Shown: positions 8,592-17,903 of the stretch, piece by piece
Layout: the number at the start of each line of letters is the position of its first letter
Numbering within the stretch: position 1 is the first letter of the stretch
From: an uncultured Alcaligenaceae bacterium
Lineage (GTDB): Bacteria > Pseudomonadota > Gammaproteobacteria > Burkholderiales > Burkholderiaceae_B
DNA: 48,919 bases
Direction of reading: 5' to 3'
Assembly (NCBI GenBank): GCA_937908115.1
Contig: CALEQZ010000039.1
Location: 1 to 48,919, forward strand
The notes under the pieces: model-generated
What the model was told of the DNA's origin: nothing
Database searches by the model: none
What the model saw: only the letters and a program-made list of their open reading frames with translations
Translations under genes and position numbers: made by a program

Positions 8592-8625
8592 AAAGCCGCA
8601 CCCGCCAGCCCGGTGCGGCTTTTTT
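8592..8625. terminator. intrinsic terminator after tRNA-Val
   Basis: AAAGCCGCACC (8592-8602) pairs with GGTGCGGCTTT and is followed by more T on the + strand, a good Rho-independent terminator for the tRNA. On the - strand the same stem ends in CTTTCC, so it may also help end the leftward gene at 8668. Confidence 0.85.
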
Positions 8626-8667
8626 GTGCGCCGCCGGGCGAAGGACGTGAACGCGCGATGGCAACCT

Positions 8668-9033
8668 TTACGGCTGCGGGGGCGGGCTGCGTCGCAGCAG
8701 CTCGGCGAGCAGTTGCTTTAAGTGCGGTGAGAACACCGGAATGACGTGTTCGACCCCTTGGGGATCGATGGCATGGTGCAGGGTCACCGACTGGCCTTCG
8801 AAGATGTGCGGCGCTTGTGCCACTTCGATGTACTTGGCCAGCAGTTCGTCGACCTGCGCCTGGACGGCCTGCCTGGCCGCTGGGGTGTCCCGCCCCGATG
8901 AAGCGTAGCGCTTCAGGATCAGGTGCAGGTCGTCCAGGAAAAGGACGAGCGCCTTGGTGCCCCGGCAATCCGCCCGTTGATAGCCCCACTGCTCGTCACC
9001 CGGTTCCAGCACAATGCCGGTTATGCCAATCAT
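8668..9033 (-). CDS. hypothetical protein, 121 aa
   Basis: I do not recognise this family. The start ATG at 9033 and a clean reading frame to 8668 give a soluble-looking acidic protein with no signal peptide or membrane segment. It begins MIGITGIVLEPGDEQWGYQ and has a Leu-rich helical centre (ALVLFLDDLHLILKRY and AQVDELLAKYIEV). It ends in a proline-rich tail (RRSPPPQP). The codon use resembles its neighbours, so it is likely a real gene. It stands alone, convergent to the tRNA and divergent from the entericidin-like gene. Confidence 0.65.
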   Translation of the reverse strand: MIGITGIVLEPGDEQWGYQRADCRGTKALVLFLDDLHLILKRYASSGRDTPAARQAVQAQVDELLAKYIEVAQAPHIFEGQSVTLHHAIDPQGVEHVIPVFSPHLKQLLAELLRRSPPPQP

Positions 9034-9363
9034 TTCGCGTCCTTGCTCTGCTCGATAGCCAACGTCCGGCTTCGCCCCCGCCAGCGCCCATGCGGCCCGT
9101 GTATTGCGTTGCCTTTTTTTTCCGGAACCCGCGCCGCGGCTGCGCCTGGGGCGCGCCGGGCAAAACGTCCAGATACTCGCAAATCTAACTGTATCAGGGA
9201 CCTCGCCGATCGCCGCACCGGCCGTTTAACCTAGCTCGCTCCCCCCGTTATCCAAGCCTTGTTACATTGAGGCCCGGGCGGGGCCGGGTAGGCTGGGCTA
9301 TGCTCGTAGGCACTGACGCCTGGCGTCGGCATACCGAGCTCGCTCAACCCTCAAGGAGAAACC
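9034..9363. other. intergenic region, no gene seen
   Basis: 330 bases between two divergent genes. It holds an 8-T run near 9113-9120 and TATGCT at 9299-9304, a possible -10 for the entericidin-like gene with no convincing -35. A ribosome-binding site AAGGAGAAA precedes ATG 9364. No RNA gene or regulatory family recognised. Confidence 0.5.
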
Positions 9364-9498
9364 ATGTTGAACAAGACCCTGCTTGCTGCCGCGCTGGCGG
9401 TGGCATCGATGCTGAGCATCGCCGGATGCAACACCGTGGAAGGCGCCGGAAAGGACATCGAGCGAGGCGGCGAGGCGATACAAGGGGCCGCCAAGTAA
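9364..9498 (+). CDS. entericidin-like small lipoprotein, 44 aa
   Basis: A 44-residue lipoprotein of the entericidin EcnA/EcnB family: short signal sequence MLNKTLLAAALAVASML, lipobox SIAGC (lipidated Cys), then the family tail NTVEGAGKDIERGGEAIQG. In E. coli EcnA and EcnB form an antidote/toxin pair that affects membrane integrity in stationary phase. Only one member is seen here, and its actual activity is unknown. The start is decided by AAGGAGAAACC just before ATG 9364. Isolated single-gene unit with a terminator about 55 bases downstream. Confidence 0.85.
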   Translation: MLNKTLLAAALAVASMLSIAGCNTVEGAGKDIERGGEAIQGAAK

Positions 9499-9552
9499 GC
9501 GGCCCGGCGCCGGCCGGCTGGCCGGACGCCGTTCGCTTCGTGATCGCCTTCC

Positions 9553-9588
9553 GGCCGTCCGCCGTTGTCGTGGACGGCCTTTCTTTTT
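9553..9588 (+). terminator. intrinsic terminator after entericidin-like gene
   Basis: GGCCGTCC (9553-9560) pairs with GGACGGCC (9572-9579), followed by TTTCTTTTT. A second inverted repeat just downstream (ATCCCGCC 9600-9607 with GGCGGGAT 9613-9620, loop AGCCA) may back it up. Confidence 0.85.
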
Positions 9589-9751
9589 GTCGTTACCGGA
9601 TCCCGCCAGCCAGGCGGGATTCTCCCCGCTGGCGCGGCCCAGCGCAAGGGCCGGCCGGGTCGGCCGGGTTCACCGCCGGGCCCCCCGCCGCTTTCCGGTA
9701 AAATGACCTGTTGCCCGTCGTCATCCACTTACTAACGGAAATAGGTTTTTC

Positions 9752-11062
9752 ATGCAGCCTGTGGTTGAAACCCTCTCCGGCCTGGAGCGCCGCGTCGATC
9801 TGGCCGTCTCGCTGGACGACATCGAAAAGGAAGTCCAGGCCCAACTCAAGCGCGTGGCGCGCACCGCCAAGGTGCCCGGCTTCCGGCCCGGCAAGGCGCC
9901 GCTGAACATGCTCGAACGCAGCCACGGGCCTGGCATCCGGTATGACGTGATCAATAGCAAGGTCGGCGAAGCCTTCGAGCAGGTCGTCGAGCAGGCCAAG
10001 CTGCGCGTGGCCGGCGTGCCCAAGCTCGAGCCCAAGACGGAAAACGCGCCCGAAGGCAAGCTCGCCTTTACCGCCACCTTCGAGGTCTATCCCGAAGTCA
10101 AGGTTCCCGACCTGAGCGCGCTGTCGGTCAAGCGCGCCGTCACCCGGGTGGGCGAGCCCGAAGTCGACCGCACCGTCGAGATCCTGCGCAAGCAGCGCGC
10201 CACTTATGAGCCGCGCGCCGACCGTGCGGTGCAGGACGGCGACCGCGTCAAGCTGGACTTCACCGGCAAGATCGACGGGGTGGCCTTCGAAGGCGGTACG
10301 GCCGAGGACTTCACCTTCGTCGCCGGCCAGGGCCGCATGCTGCCCGAATTCGAAGAGGCCGTGCGCGGCATGCGCGCCGGCGAAAGCAAGACCTTCCCGC
10401 TGACCTTCCCAGAAGACTATGCGGGCAAGGAAGTGGCCGGCAAGCAGGCCGAATTCACCATCACCGTCAAGGAAGTCGCAGAGGCCATCCTGCCGCCGGT
10501 GGACGCCGAATTCGCCAAGTCGCTCGGCCAGGCCGAGGGCGACGTCGAGAAGCTGCGCGCCGACATCCGCGCCAACATCGAGCGCGAAGTCAAGCTGCGC
10601 ACCCAGGCCCGCACCAAGGCCAGCGTCATGGACGCCCTGGTCGAGGCCGGCCAGTTCGAGGTGCCCAAGGCGCTGGTGGCCAGCGACACCCAAAGCCGCA
10701 TCGCCGCCGCCCGGCAGGACCTGAAGCAGCGCGGCGTGCCCAATGCCGATACGGTGCCCATTCCCGAGGACCTCTTCTCGGCCGAGTCCGAGCGCCGGGT
10801 GCGCCTGGGCCTGCTGGTGGCCGAGCTGGTGCGCCAGGAGCAGCTGCAGGCCAAGCCCGAGCAGGTGCGCGCGCGCATCGAAGAGTTCGCCCAGAACTAC
10901 GAGCAGCCGGCCCAGGTGGTCAGCTACTACCTGAGCGACCGCCAGCGCCGTGCCGAGATCGAGGCCGTCGTGCTCGAGGACAACGTCGTCGACTTCGTGC
11001 TGTCCAAGGCCCAGGTCACCGACGAGGAAGTGCCTTTCGAACAGATCATGGGGACTGCGTAA
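9752..11062 (+). CDS. tig: trigger factor (ribosome-associated chaperone)
   Basis: Binds the ribosome exit tunnel and helps nascent chains fold; peptidyl-prolyl isomerase activity. The 436-aa protein has the ribosome-docking signature GFRPGKAP with Phe44-Arg45, matching E. coli numbering. The FKBP-type domain at about residues 160-245 contains VKLDFTGKIDGVAFEGG and LPEFEEAVRGMRAGE. A long helical C-terminal chaperone domain follows. ATG 9752 has the expected MQPVVETLSGLERR start. The stop overlaps the clpP start by one base (TAATG), and the order tig-clpP-clpX-lon is the classical proteostasis cluster. Confidence 0.97.
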   Translation: MQPVVETLSGLERRVDLAVSLDDIEKEVQAQLKRVARTAKVPGFRPGKAPLNMLERSHGPGIRYDVINSKVGEAFEQVVEQAKLRVAGVPKLEPKTENAPEGKLAFTATFEVYPEVKVPDLSALSVKRAVTRVGEPEVDRTVEILRKQRATYEPRADRAVQDGDRVKLDFTGKIDGVAFEGGTAEDFTFVAGQGRMLPEFEEAVRGMRAGESKTFPLTFPEDYAGKEVAGKQAEFTITVKEVAEAILPPVDAEFAKSLGQAEGDVEKLRADIRANIEREVKLRTQARTKASVMDALVEAGQFEVPKALVASDTQSRIAAARQDLKQRGVPNADTVPIPEDLFSAESERRVRLGLLVAELVRQEQLQAKPEQVRARIEEFAQNYEQPAQVVSYYLSDRQRRAEIEAVVLEDNVVDFVLSKAQVTDEEVPFEQIMGTA

Positions 11063-11727
11063 TGCACATGCAGCGCTTCACCGATTTCTATGCCTCCATG
11101 TATGGCGGGGCTTCGGTCACGCCCACGGGCCTGGGGTACATCCCCATGGTCGTGGAGCAGTCCGGCCGCGGCGAGCGCGCCTATGACATCTATTCGCGCC
11201 TGCTGAAGGAGCGCGTGGTTTTCCTGGTGGGGCCGGTCACCGACAATACCGCCAACCTGGTGGTCGCGCAGCTGTTGTTCCTGGAATCCGAAAACCCGGA
11301 CAAGGACATCGCCTTCTATATCAATTCGCCCGGCGGCTCGGTCTATGCCGGCATGGCGATCTACGACACCATGCAGTTCGTCAAGCCGGACGTGTCCACG
11401 CTGTGCACCGGGCTGGCCGCCAGCATGGGTGCCTTCCTGCTGGCCGCGGGCAAGAAGGGCAAGCGTTTTGCGCTGCCCAATTCCCGCATCATGATCCACC
11501 AGCCCTCGGGCGGCGCCCAGGGCCAGGCCTCCGACATCCAGATCCAGGCGCGCGAAATCCTCGAGTTGCGCGAGCGCCTGAACCAGATCCTGGCCGAGAA
11601 CACCGGCCAGCCGGTCGAGCGCATCGCCCAGGATACCGAGCGTGACAACTTCATGTCCGCGGCGGATGCGGTATCGTATGGGTTGATCGACCAGGTGCTG
11701 ACCTCCCGGGCTGCCCAGTCGTCTTGA
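11062..11727 (+). CDS. clpP: ATP-dependent Clp protease proteolytic subunit
   Basis: Serine peptidase that forms the tetradecameric chamber fed by ClpX or ClpA. The 221-aa product shows the full triad: Ser121 in GLAASMGAF, His146 in IMIHQPSGG and Asp195 in DTERDNFMS, with the same spacing as E. coli (111/136/185). The oxyanion loop INSPGGSVYAG is intact. The N-terminal stretch before GYIPMVVEQ is the usual short propeptide. It is translationally coupled to tig by a one-base overlap. Confidence 0.98.
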   Translation: MHMQRFTDFYASMYGGASVTPTGLGYIPMVVEQSGRGERAYDIYSRLLKERVVFLVGPVTDNTANLVVAQLLFLESENPDKDIAFYINSPGGSVYAGMAIYDTMQFVKPDVSTLCTGLAASMGAFLLAAGKKGKRFALPNSRIMIHQPSGGAQGQASDIQIQAREILELRERLNQILAENTGQPVERIAQDTERDNFMSAADAVSYGLIDQVLTSRAAQSS

Positions 11728-11738
11728 GGCCAATGCCT

Positions 11739-11763
11739 GGGTGGGCCCGCTGCGGGCCCGCCC
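11739..11763. other. hairpin between clpP and clpX
   Basis: A strong GC stem (11739-11748 with 11754-11763, loop GCTGC, one G-T pair) lies between the two genes with no T-run after it. It could limit read-through or stabilise clpP mRNA. Confidence 0.5.
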
Positions 11764-11788
11764 GCTGATATACGCGATACACATATTT

Positions 11789-13087
<1,299 letters not shown>

Positions 13088-13132
13088 CGGGGCGGCCCGG
13101 CCGCCCTGGTGGCCGGCGCCTGCCGCCGTAAC

Positions 13133-13160
13133 CTTGTTTTTTCGGCTATCGTCGCCATAA
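13133..13160 (+). promoter_or_regulatory. sigma-32-like heat-shock promoter of lon
   Basis: CTTGTTT (13133-13139), a 13-base spacer and CGCCATAA (13153-13160) match the RpoH pattern CTTGAAA-N13-CCCCATNT in element and spacing. It sits about 75 bases before the lon start, and lon is a known sigma-32 target in E. coli. Promoter use is inferred. Confidence 0.6.
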
Positions 13161-13235
13161 GAGACATAATTGTCCGGGCGGGCACGCGCTGCCCCGCCAC
13201 CCGATACGCCGAGTCAATCCCGAGGAAAGCCCATC

Positions 13236-15701
13236 ATGTCTGCCAGCCAGACCTTGCCGTCCGAACCGCTCGACCTGCCGCTGCTGCCGTTGCGCGACGT
13301 CGTGGTGTTCCCGCACATGGTCATTCCCCTGTTCGTGGGGCGTCCTCGCTCCATCCGTGCGCTGGAGGCCGCCATGGAGGCGGGCAAGAGCATCATGCTG
13401 GTGGCGCAAAAATCCGCCAGCAAGGACGACCCCACGCCCGACGACGTGTACGAGATCGGCTGCGTGGCCGGCATCCTGCAGATGCTGAAGCTGCCCGACG
13501 GCACGGTCAAAGTGCTGGTCGAAGGCGCGCAGCGCGCCCGCATCACCGGCATCAGCGATGCGGATTCCCACTTTACCTGCCAGGTCATCCCGATTGCGCC
13601 CGACACGCAGATGAGCGCCGAAATCGAGGCGCTGCGGCGGGCCATCGTTGCCCAGTTCGAACAGTACGTCAAGCTCAACAAGAAGATCCCGCCCGAGATC
13701 CTGACCTCACTGGCTGGCATCGACGACCCCGGCCGCCTGGCGGACACCATTGCCGCGCACCTGCCGCTCAAGCTCGAGCAAAAGCAGAAAATGCTCGAAA
13801 TCTTCGCCACGGCCGAGCGGCTCGAGGCGCTTCTGACCCAGCTCGAGACCGAGATCGACATCCTTCAGGTCGAGAAGCGCATCCGCGGCCGCGTCAAGAA
13901 GCAGATGGAGAAGAGCCAGCGCGATTACTACCTGAACGAGCAGGTCAAGGCGATCCAGAAGGAGCTGGGCGAGGGCGAGGACGGCGCCGACATCGAAGAA
14001 CTGGAAAAGAAGATCCAGGCCGCGCGCATGCCCAAGGAAGCGCGCAAGAAGGCCGAATCCGAGCTCAAGAAGCTCAAGCTCATGTCGCCCATGTCGGCCG
14101 AGGCGACCGTGGTGCGCAACTACATCGACACCCTGGTCAACCTGCCCTGGCGCAAGAAGAGCAAGGTCAACAACTCCATCCCCAACGCCGAGGCGGTGCT
14201 GGACAACGACCACTACGGGCTGGAGAAGGTCAAGGAACGCATCCTGGAATACCTGGCCGTGCAGCAGCGCGTCGACAAGGTCAAGGCACCCATCCTGTGC
14301 CTGGTCGGGCCTCCCGGCGTGGGCAAGACCTCGCTGGGCCAGTCGATCGCGCGCGCGACCAACCGGAAGTTCGTGCGCATGGCGCTGGGCGGCGTGCGCG
14401 ATGAGGCGGAGATCCGCGGCCACCGTCGCACCTACATCGGTTCGATGCCCGGCAAGATCCTGCAGAACATGGCCAAGGTGGGCGTGCGCAACCCCTTGTT
14501 CCTGCTCGACGAAATTGACAAGCTGGGCATGGATTTCCGCGGCGATCCGGCTTCGGCGTTGCTGGAGGTGCTCGACCCGGAACAAAACCACACCTTCCAG
14601 GACCATTACGTCGAGGTGGACTTCGACTTGTCTGACGTGATGTTCGTGGCCACCAGCAACACGCTGAACATCCCCCCGGCACTGCTCGATCGCATGGAGG
14701 TCATCCGCCTGTCGGGCTACACCGAAGACGAAAAAGTTCACATCGCGCGCGAGCACTTGTTGCCCAAGCTGATGAAGAACAACGGCGTCAAGCCCGAGGA
14801 GCTGTCGGTCGACGAATCGGCGATCCGCGACATCGTGCGCTACTACACGCGCGAGGCGGGCGTGCGGGCGCTCGAGCGCGAGATCGGCAAGATCTGCCGC
14901 AAGGTGGTCAAGCAGCTGCTGACGCAGTCGCAGAAAACCGAGTCGGGTGAAGTGCGGCCTGCCACCGAACCCTTCAAGCAGGTGGTGGTCACGTCCGAGA
15001 ACCTGAGCGATTACCTGGGCGTGCGCCGGTACACCTTCGGCATGGCCGAGAAGGAAAACCAGATCGGCCAGGTTACCGGGCTGGCGTGGACGGAAGTGGG
15101 CGGCGACCTGCTGACCATCGAAGTCGCAGACATGCCGGGCAAGGGCAACATCCAGCGCACCGGCTCGCTTGGCGACGTGATGAAGGAATCGGTCGAAGCG
15201 GCCCGTTCGGTGGTGCGTGCCCGGGCACGGCGACTGGGCTTGCCTGACAGCGTGTTCGAGAAGCACGACATGCACGTGCACGTGCCCGAAGGCGCCACGC
15301 CCAAGGATGGCCCGTCGGCGGGCATTGCCATCACCACGGCCATCGTCTCGGCGCTGGCCAAGATCCCCGTGCGCGCCGACGTGGCCATGACTGGCGAGAT
15401 CACCCTGCGCGGCGAGGTGCTGGCCATCGGCGGCTTGAAGGAAAAGCTGCTGGCTGCGCACCGCGGCGGCATCAAGACCGTGCTCATCCCCGAGGAAAAC
15501 GTCAAGGACTTGGCCGAGATCCCGGACAACGTCAAGAACCAGCTCGAAATCGTGCCCGTTCGGTGGATCGACAAAGTGCTGGAGCTTGCGCTGGAGCGCA
15601 TGCCCGAGCCCTTGCCCGATGAGGAGCCGGCCAGGGCCGACGCACCGGTGGTCGCGAAATCGACTGAGGTCGCGGCGGACTCTTCGGTCATCAAGCACTG
15701 A
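13236..15701 (+). CDS. lon: ATP-dependent protease Lon
   Basis: Homo-oligomeric AAA+ serine protease that degrades misfolded and short-lived regulatory proteins. 821 aa from ATG 13236, preceded by GAGGAAAG. The N-terminal substrate-binding domain begins LPLLPLRDVVVFPHMVIPLFVG. Walker A GPPGVGKTS starts at about residue 358, and Walker B is FLLDEIDK. The C-terminal protease domain has the Ser694-Lys737 dyad (PKDGPSAG and GGLKEKL), spaced 43 residues apart as in E. coli (679/722). A tail of about 30 residues rich in Glu, Ala and Pro follows the protease domain. A sigma-32-like promoter lies upstream. Confidence 0.98.
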   Translation: MSASQTLPSEPLDLPLLPLRDVVVFPHMVIPLFVGRPRSIRALEAAMEAGKSIMLVAQKSASKDDPTPDDVYEIGCVAGILQMLKLPDGTVKVLVEGAQRARITGISDADSHFTCQVIPIAPDTQMSAEIEALRRAIVAQFEQYVKLNKKIPPEILTSLAGIDDPGRLADTIAAHLPLKLEQKQKMLEIFATAERLEALLTQLETEIDILQVEKRIRGRVKKQMEKSQRDYYLNEQVKAIQKELGEGEDGADIEELEKKIQAARMPKEARKKAESELKKLKLMSPMSAEATVVRNYIDTLVNLPWRKKSKVNNSIPNAEAVLDNDHYGLEKVKERILEYLAVQQRVDKVKAPILCLVGPPGVGKTSLGQSIARATNRKFVRMALGGVRDEAEIRGHRRTYIGSMPGKILQNMAKVGVRNPLFLLDEIDKLGMDFRGDPASALLEVLDPEQNHTFQDHYVEVDFDLSDVMFVATSNTLNIPPALLDRMEVIRLSGYTEDEKVHIAREHLLPKLMKNNGVKPEELSVDESAIRDIVRYYTREAGVRALEREIGKICRKVVKQLLTQSQKTESGEVRPATEPFKQVVVTSENLSDYLGVRRYTFGMAEKENQIGQVTGLAWTEVGGDLLTIEVADMPGKGNIQRTGSLGDVMKESVEAARSVVRARARRLGLPDSVFEKHDMHVHVPEGATPKDGPSAGIAITTAIVSALAKIPVRADVAMTGEITLRGEVLAIGGLKEKLLAAHRGGIKTVLIPEENVKDLAEIPDNVKNQLEIVPVRWIDKVLELALERMPEPLPDEEPARADAPVVAKSTEVAADSSVIKH

Positions 15702-15724
15702 TTCCTCAAGTTACGTGCTTTGTG

Positions 15725-15749
15725 CAACCCCGGCCCGGCGCCGGGGTTG
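15725..15749. terminator. hairpin after lon
   Basis: CAACCCCGGC (15725-15734) pairs perfectly with GCCGGGGTTG (15740-15749), loop CCGGC. It sits 23 bases after the lon stop. T content downstream is low, so efficiency is uncertain. Confidence 0.6.
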
Positions 15750-15769
15750 CCCGTTTATCGACCCTGCCT

Positions 15770-16168
15770 ATGCAAGCGATGCGACCCATAGACGCAGTCC
15801 GGCTGGACAAATGGCTGTGGGCTGCGCGGTTTTTCAAGACGAGGCAATTGGCCCATGACGCCATCGACGGCGGAAAGGTGCACGTCAACGGCGCCAGGGC
15901 CAAGCCGGCACGCGTCGTGCGGCTGGGCGACACGCTGGAAGTACAAGGGGTGGAGCACCGCTGGGTGGTCGTGGTGCGGGCGCTGTCTGACAGGCGCGGC
16001 CCTGCGACCGAGGCACGCGCGCTGTACGAGGAGACGCCCGAAAGCGTGGCCGCGCGCGAGCAGCGCGCCCAGGCCCGGCGCTTAGGGGTAGAGCCTGGCC
16101 TGCAGCTGCGTCGCGGGCGCCCCACCAAGCGTGAGCGCCGCGAGCTGGACCGCTATCGCGGCGGGTGA
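15770..16168 (+). CDS. hslR: S4-domain RNA-binding protein, Hsp15-like
   Basis: A 132-aa basic protein with an N-terminal S4 RNA-binding domain: VRLDKWLWAARFFKTRQLA, then GKVHVNGARAKPARVVRLGDTLEV. An Arg-rich C-terminal region ends in RGRPTKRERRELDRYRGG. This layout is that of Hsp15, which in E. coli binds stalled 50S subunits carrying nascent peptidyl-tRNA and recycles them after heat shock. The place right after lon fits a heat-stress role. ATG 15770 is chosen; ATG 15779 is a close alternative and neither has a strong ribosome-binding site. The related S4 proteins RluB/RsuA are excluded because no pseudouridine synthase domain is present. Confidence 0.88.
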   Translation: MQAMRPIDAVRLDKWLWAARFFKTRQLAHDAIDGGKVHVNGARAKPARVVRLGDTLEVQGVEHRWVVVVRALSDRRGPATEARALYEETPESVAAREQRAQARRLGVEPGLQLRRGRPTKRERRELDRYRGG

Positions 16169-16216
16169 CGTCGCGCGCCGCTGCGCGCGACTCGGCTGGC
16201 GGGTGGGTGAGCCGGC

Positions 16217-16876
16217 CTAGTGCAATGCCTGCGTGCGGATCAGCCCGACCGCGATGCCTTCCAGTGCGAACTGCTGGCCCGGCTGAACCTCGATGGGCGA
16301 GAAATCAGGGTTTTCGGGCAGCAGCTGGATGCGCCCGCCTTGTCGGTGCAGGCGCTTGACCGTGACCTCGTCGTCGATGCGGGCGACGACGATCTGGCCG
16401 TTGCGTGCTTCGGCCGCGCGCCGCACGGCCAGCAGGTCCCCGTCCAGGATGCCGGCATCCCGCATGCTTTGGCCGCGTACCTTCAATAGGTAATCCGGGG
16501 TCTGGGAAAACAGCCCGGGATCGACGCCGATTTCGCGCTCGACGTGCTCGGCCGCGAGGATGGGGCTGCCGGCGGCCACGCGGCCGACCAGCGGCAGTCG
16601 CAGCGAGCCCAGCATCCCCTTGCCGCCGTCGCCGCCAGCCGCCGGCGCAGCCTGGTCCGCCGGATCGTTCAGGCGGATGCCGCGGGATGCGCCCGCGGTC
16701 AGGACAATGGCCCCTTTACGCGCCAGCGCCCGCAGGTGGTCTTCGGCCGCGTTGGGCGAGCGAAAGCCCAGCGCCCGCGCGATTTCCGCACGGGTAGGGG
16801 GAAAGCCCGTCTGGGCGATCGTGCGGCGGATGAAATCCAGGATCTGTCGTTGGCGGTCGGTGAGCTTGGCAGTCAT
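16217..16876 (-). CDS. lexA: LexA repressor
   Basis: Repressor of the SOS regulon; it cleaves itself when RecA filaments form. 219 aa from ATG 16876 (MTAKLTDRQRQILDFI). The N-terminal winged helix includes PPTRAEIARALGFRSPNAAEDHL. The autocleavage bond is Ala102-Gly103 in GRVAAGSPI. The catalytic dyad is Ser137 (RGQSMRDAG) and Lys174 (VTVKRL), spaced 37 residues apart as in E. coli. The linker (about 72-90) is longer than in E. coli and rich in Gly/Ala. It stands alone on this strand with an SOS box in its promoter, so it is autoregulated. Confidence 0.98.
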   Translation of the reverse strand: MTAKLTDRQRQILDFIRRTIAQTGFPPTRAEIARALGFRSPNAAEDHLRALARKGAIVLTAGASRGIRLNDPADQAAPAAGGDGGKGMLGSLRLPLVGRVAAGSPILAAEHVEREIGVDPGLFSQTPDYLLKVRGQSMRDAGILDGDLLAVRRAAEARNGQIVVARIDDEVTVKRLHRQGGRIQLLPENPDFSPIEVQPGQQFALEGIAVGLIRTQALH

Positions 16877-16888
16877 GTCAGGCCGGCA

Positions 16889-16904
16889 CTGTATGGGCAT
16901 ACAG
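16889..16904. promoter_or_regulatory. LexA (SOS) box upstream of lexA
   Basis: CTGTATGGGCATACAG: CTGT-N8-ACAG with nearly complete dyad symmetry, centred about 20 bases before the lexA start codon. It matches the LexA consensus of beta/gamma-proteobacteria. Only one box is seen. Confidence 0.9.
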
Positions 16905-17036
16905 GCGCCATTCTGGGCTAGGCGCCCGCAAATTGCAAGCTGCAGGCGTGGCGGCTGGCAGGTTTGCGGCACGTGGTGGGCTTCTCCCCGCCTGTGGTAA
17001 GCGCCTGCCCTTGCACGCTAGGGATTTACCCTTGCA

Positions 17037-17079
17037 ATTCCCAAAAGACGGGAATCGAAAATTCATTTTTCGGGAATCG
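17037..17079. promoter_or_regulatory. candidate operator of the IclR-type regulator
   Basis: Three nested symmetries: ATTCCC (17037-17042) with GGGAAT (17050-17055); CGAAAA (17056-17061) with TTTTCG (17067-17072); and a direct repeat CGGGAATCG at 17049-17057 and 17071-17079, spaced 22 bp or about two helical turns. It lies 20 bases before the regulator start. IclR proteins bind such palindromes as dimers or tetramers. Binding is inferred. Confidence 0.55.
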
Positions 17080-17098
17080 GTGCGCATACTGCACCGCC

Positions 17099-17872
17099 AT
17101 GGAAGCGAAAAACGTCGCGGGCACGTCCCTCACGCCGCCCGGCGGAGCCGAACGGACGCTATACGTGCTGGCCACCTTGGCACGGCACGGCCGGCCGCTG
17201 ACTGCAGCCGAGCTCGCCGCGCTCACACGCCTTGCGCCGAGCACGCTTTATCGCCAGCTCGCCCTGCTCAAGCAATGGGGCTTCGTGCAGGAAAACGCCG
17301 GGGCGTACATGCCCGGTCCGACCTGCTTGCAGCTGGCGTGGGGGTTCGACCAGACCTCGTATCTCTTGCACGAGGCATTGCCGGAAATGCAGAAGCTGTC
17401 GGACCAGACCGAGGAGACCGTCGGCTTGATGGTGGCGGTGCAAAAGCAGGTCGTCTGCCTGGACATGGTCGAGAGCCGCCTGCCGCTTCGCTGCGCCTTC
17501 ACCAAAGGCAAGGGCCTGCCGCTGACGCGCGGGGCGTCGGCCAAGGCGCTGCTGGCTTTCATGCCCACGGCGCAGCGCAAGGCGGTCTTGCAGGACCCGG
17601 ACACCGTGGCGCAGCTTGGGCCTGGCGGGCTGCAGCGGCTCGAGGCCGACCTGGAAAAGATTCGGCAACAGGGCTACGCAGTCAGCGCCGACGAGGTCGA
17701 CCAGGGCGTCTGGGGAGTCAGCGTTCCCATCATCCCGCACGTCGGAAAACTGCTTGGCGGCATCACGCTCATGGCACCGGTCTCGCGCGTGGACGCACGC
17801 AGCCGCAGCCTGATCGAGCAGGCGGTTGCGGCGGCCCGGCGCATTTCGGCGCGGCTGCATTCACAGCGGTAG
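17099..17872 (+). CDS. IclR-family transcriptional regulator
   Basis: A 257-aa regulator with an N-terminal winged helix-turn-helix at about residues 20-80 (LYVLATLARHGRPLTAAELA and APSTLYRQLALLKQWGFV). The C-terminal IclR effector-binding domain includes EETVGLMVAVQKQVVCLDMV, GASAKALLAF and GVWGVSVPI. Start ATG 17099 is used; the longer frame upstream would run through the operator-like repeats. It is followed 31 bases later by an amino-acid ABC importer, HutG and a ureohydrolase on the same strand, and probably controls them in response to a catabolic intermediate. The effector is unknown. Confidence 0.9.
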   Translation: MEAKNVAGTSLTPPGGAERTLYVLATLARHGRPLTAAELAALTRLAPSTLYRQLALLKQWGFVQENAGAYMPGPTCLQLAWGFDQTSYLLHEALPEMQKLSDQTEETVGLMVAVQKQVVCLDMVESRLPLRCAFTKGKGLPLTRGASAKALLAFMPTAQRKAVLQDPDTVAQLGPGGLQRLEADLEKIRQQGYAVSADEVDQGVWGVSVPIIPHVGKLLGGITLMAPVSRVDARSRSLIEQAVAAARRISARLHSQR

Positions 17873-17903
17873 TTTCTTTGGCTTTTCCCTGAGGAGAACG
17901 ACG

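Noticed and set aside
13707..15698. 663-aa antisense open frame opposite lon
   Set aside because: His/Val/Asp-biased, no motif, and it mirrors the lon codon pattern; high-GC genes leave such open antisense frames.
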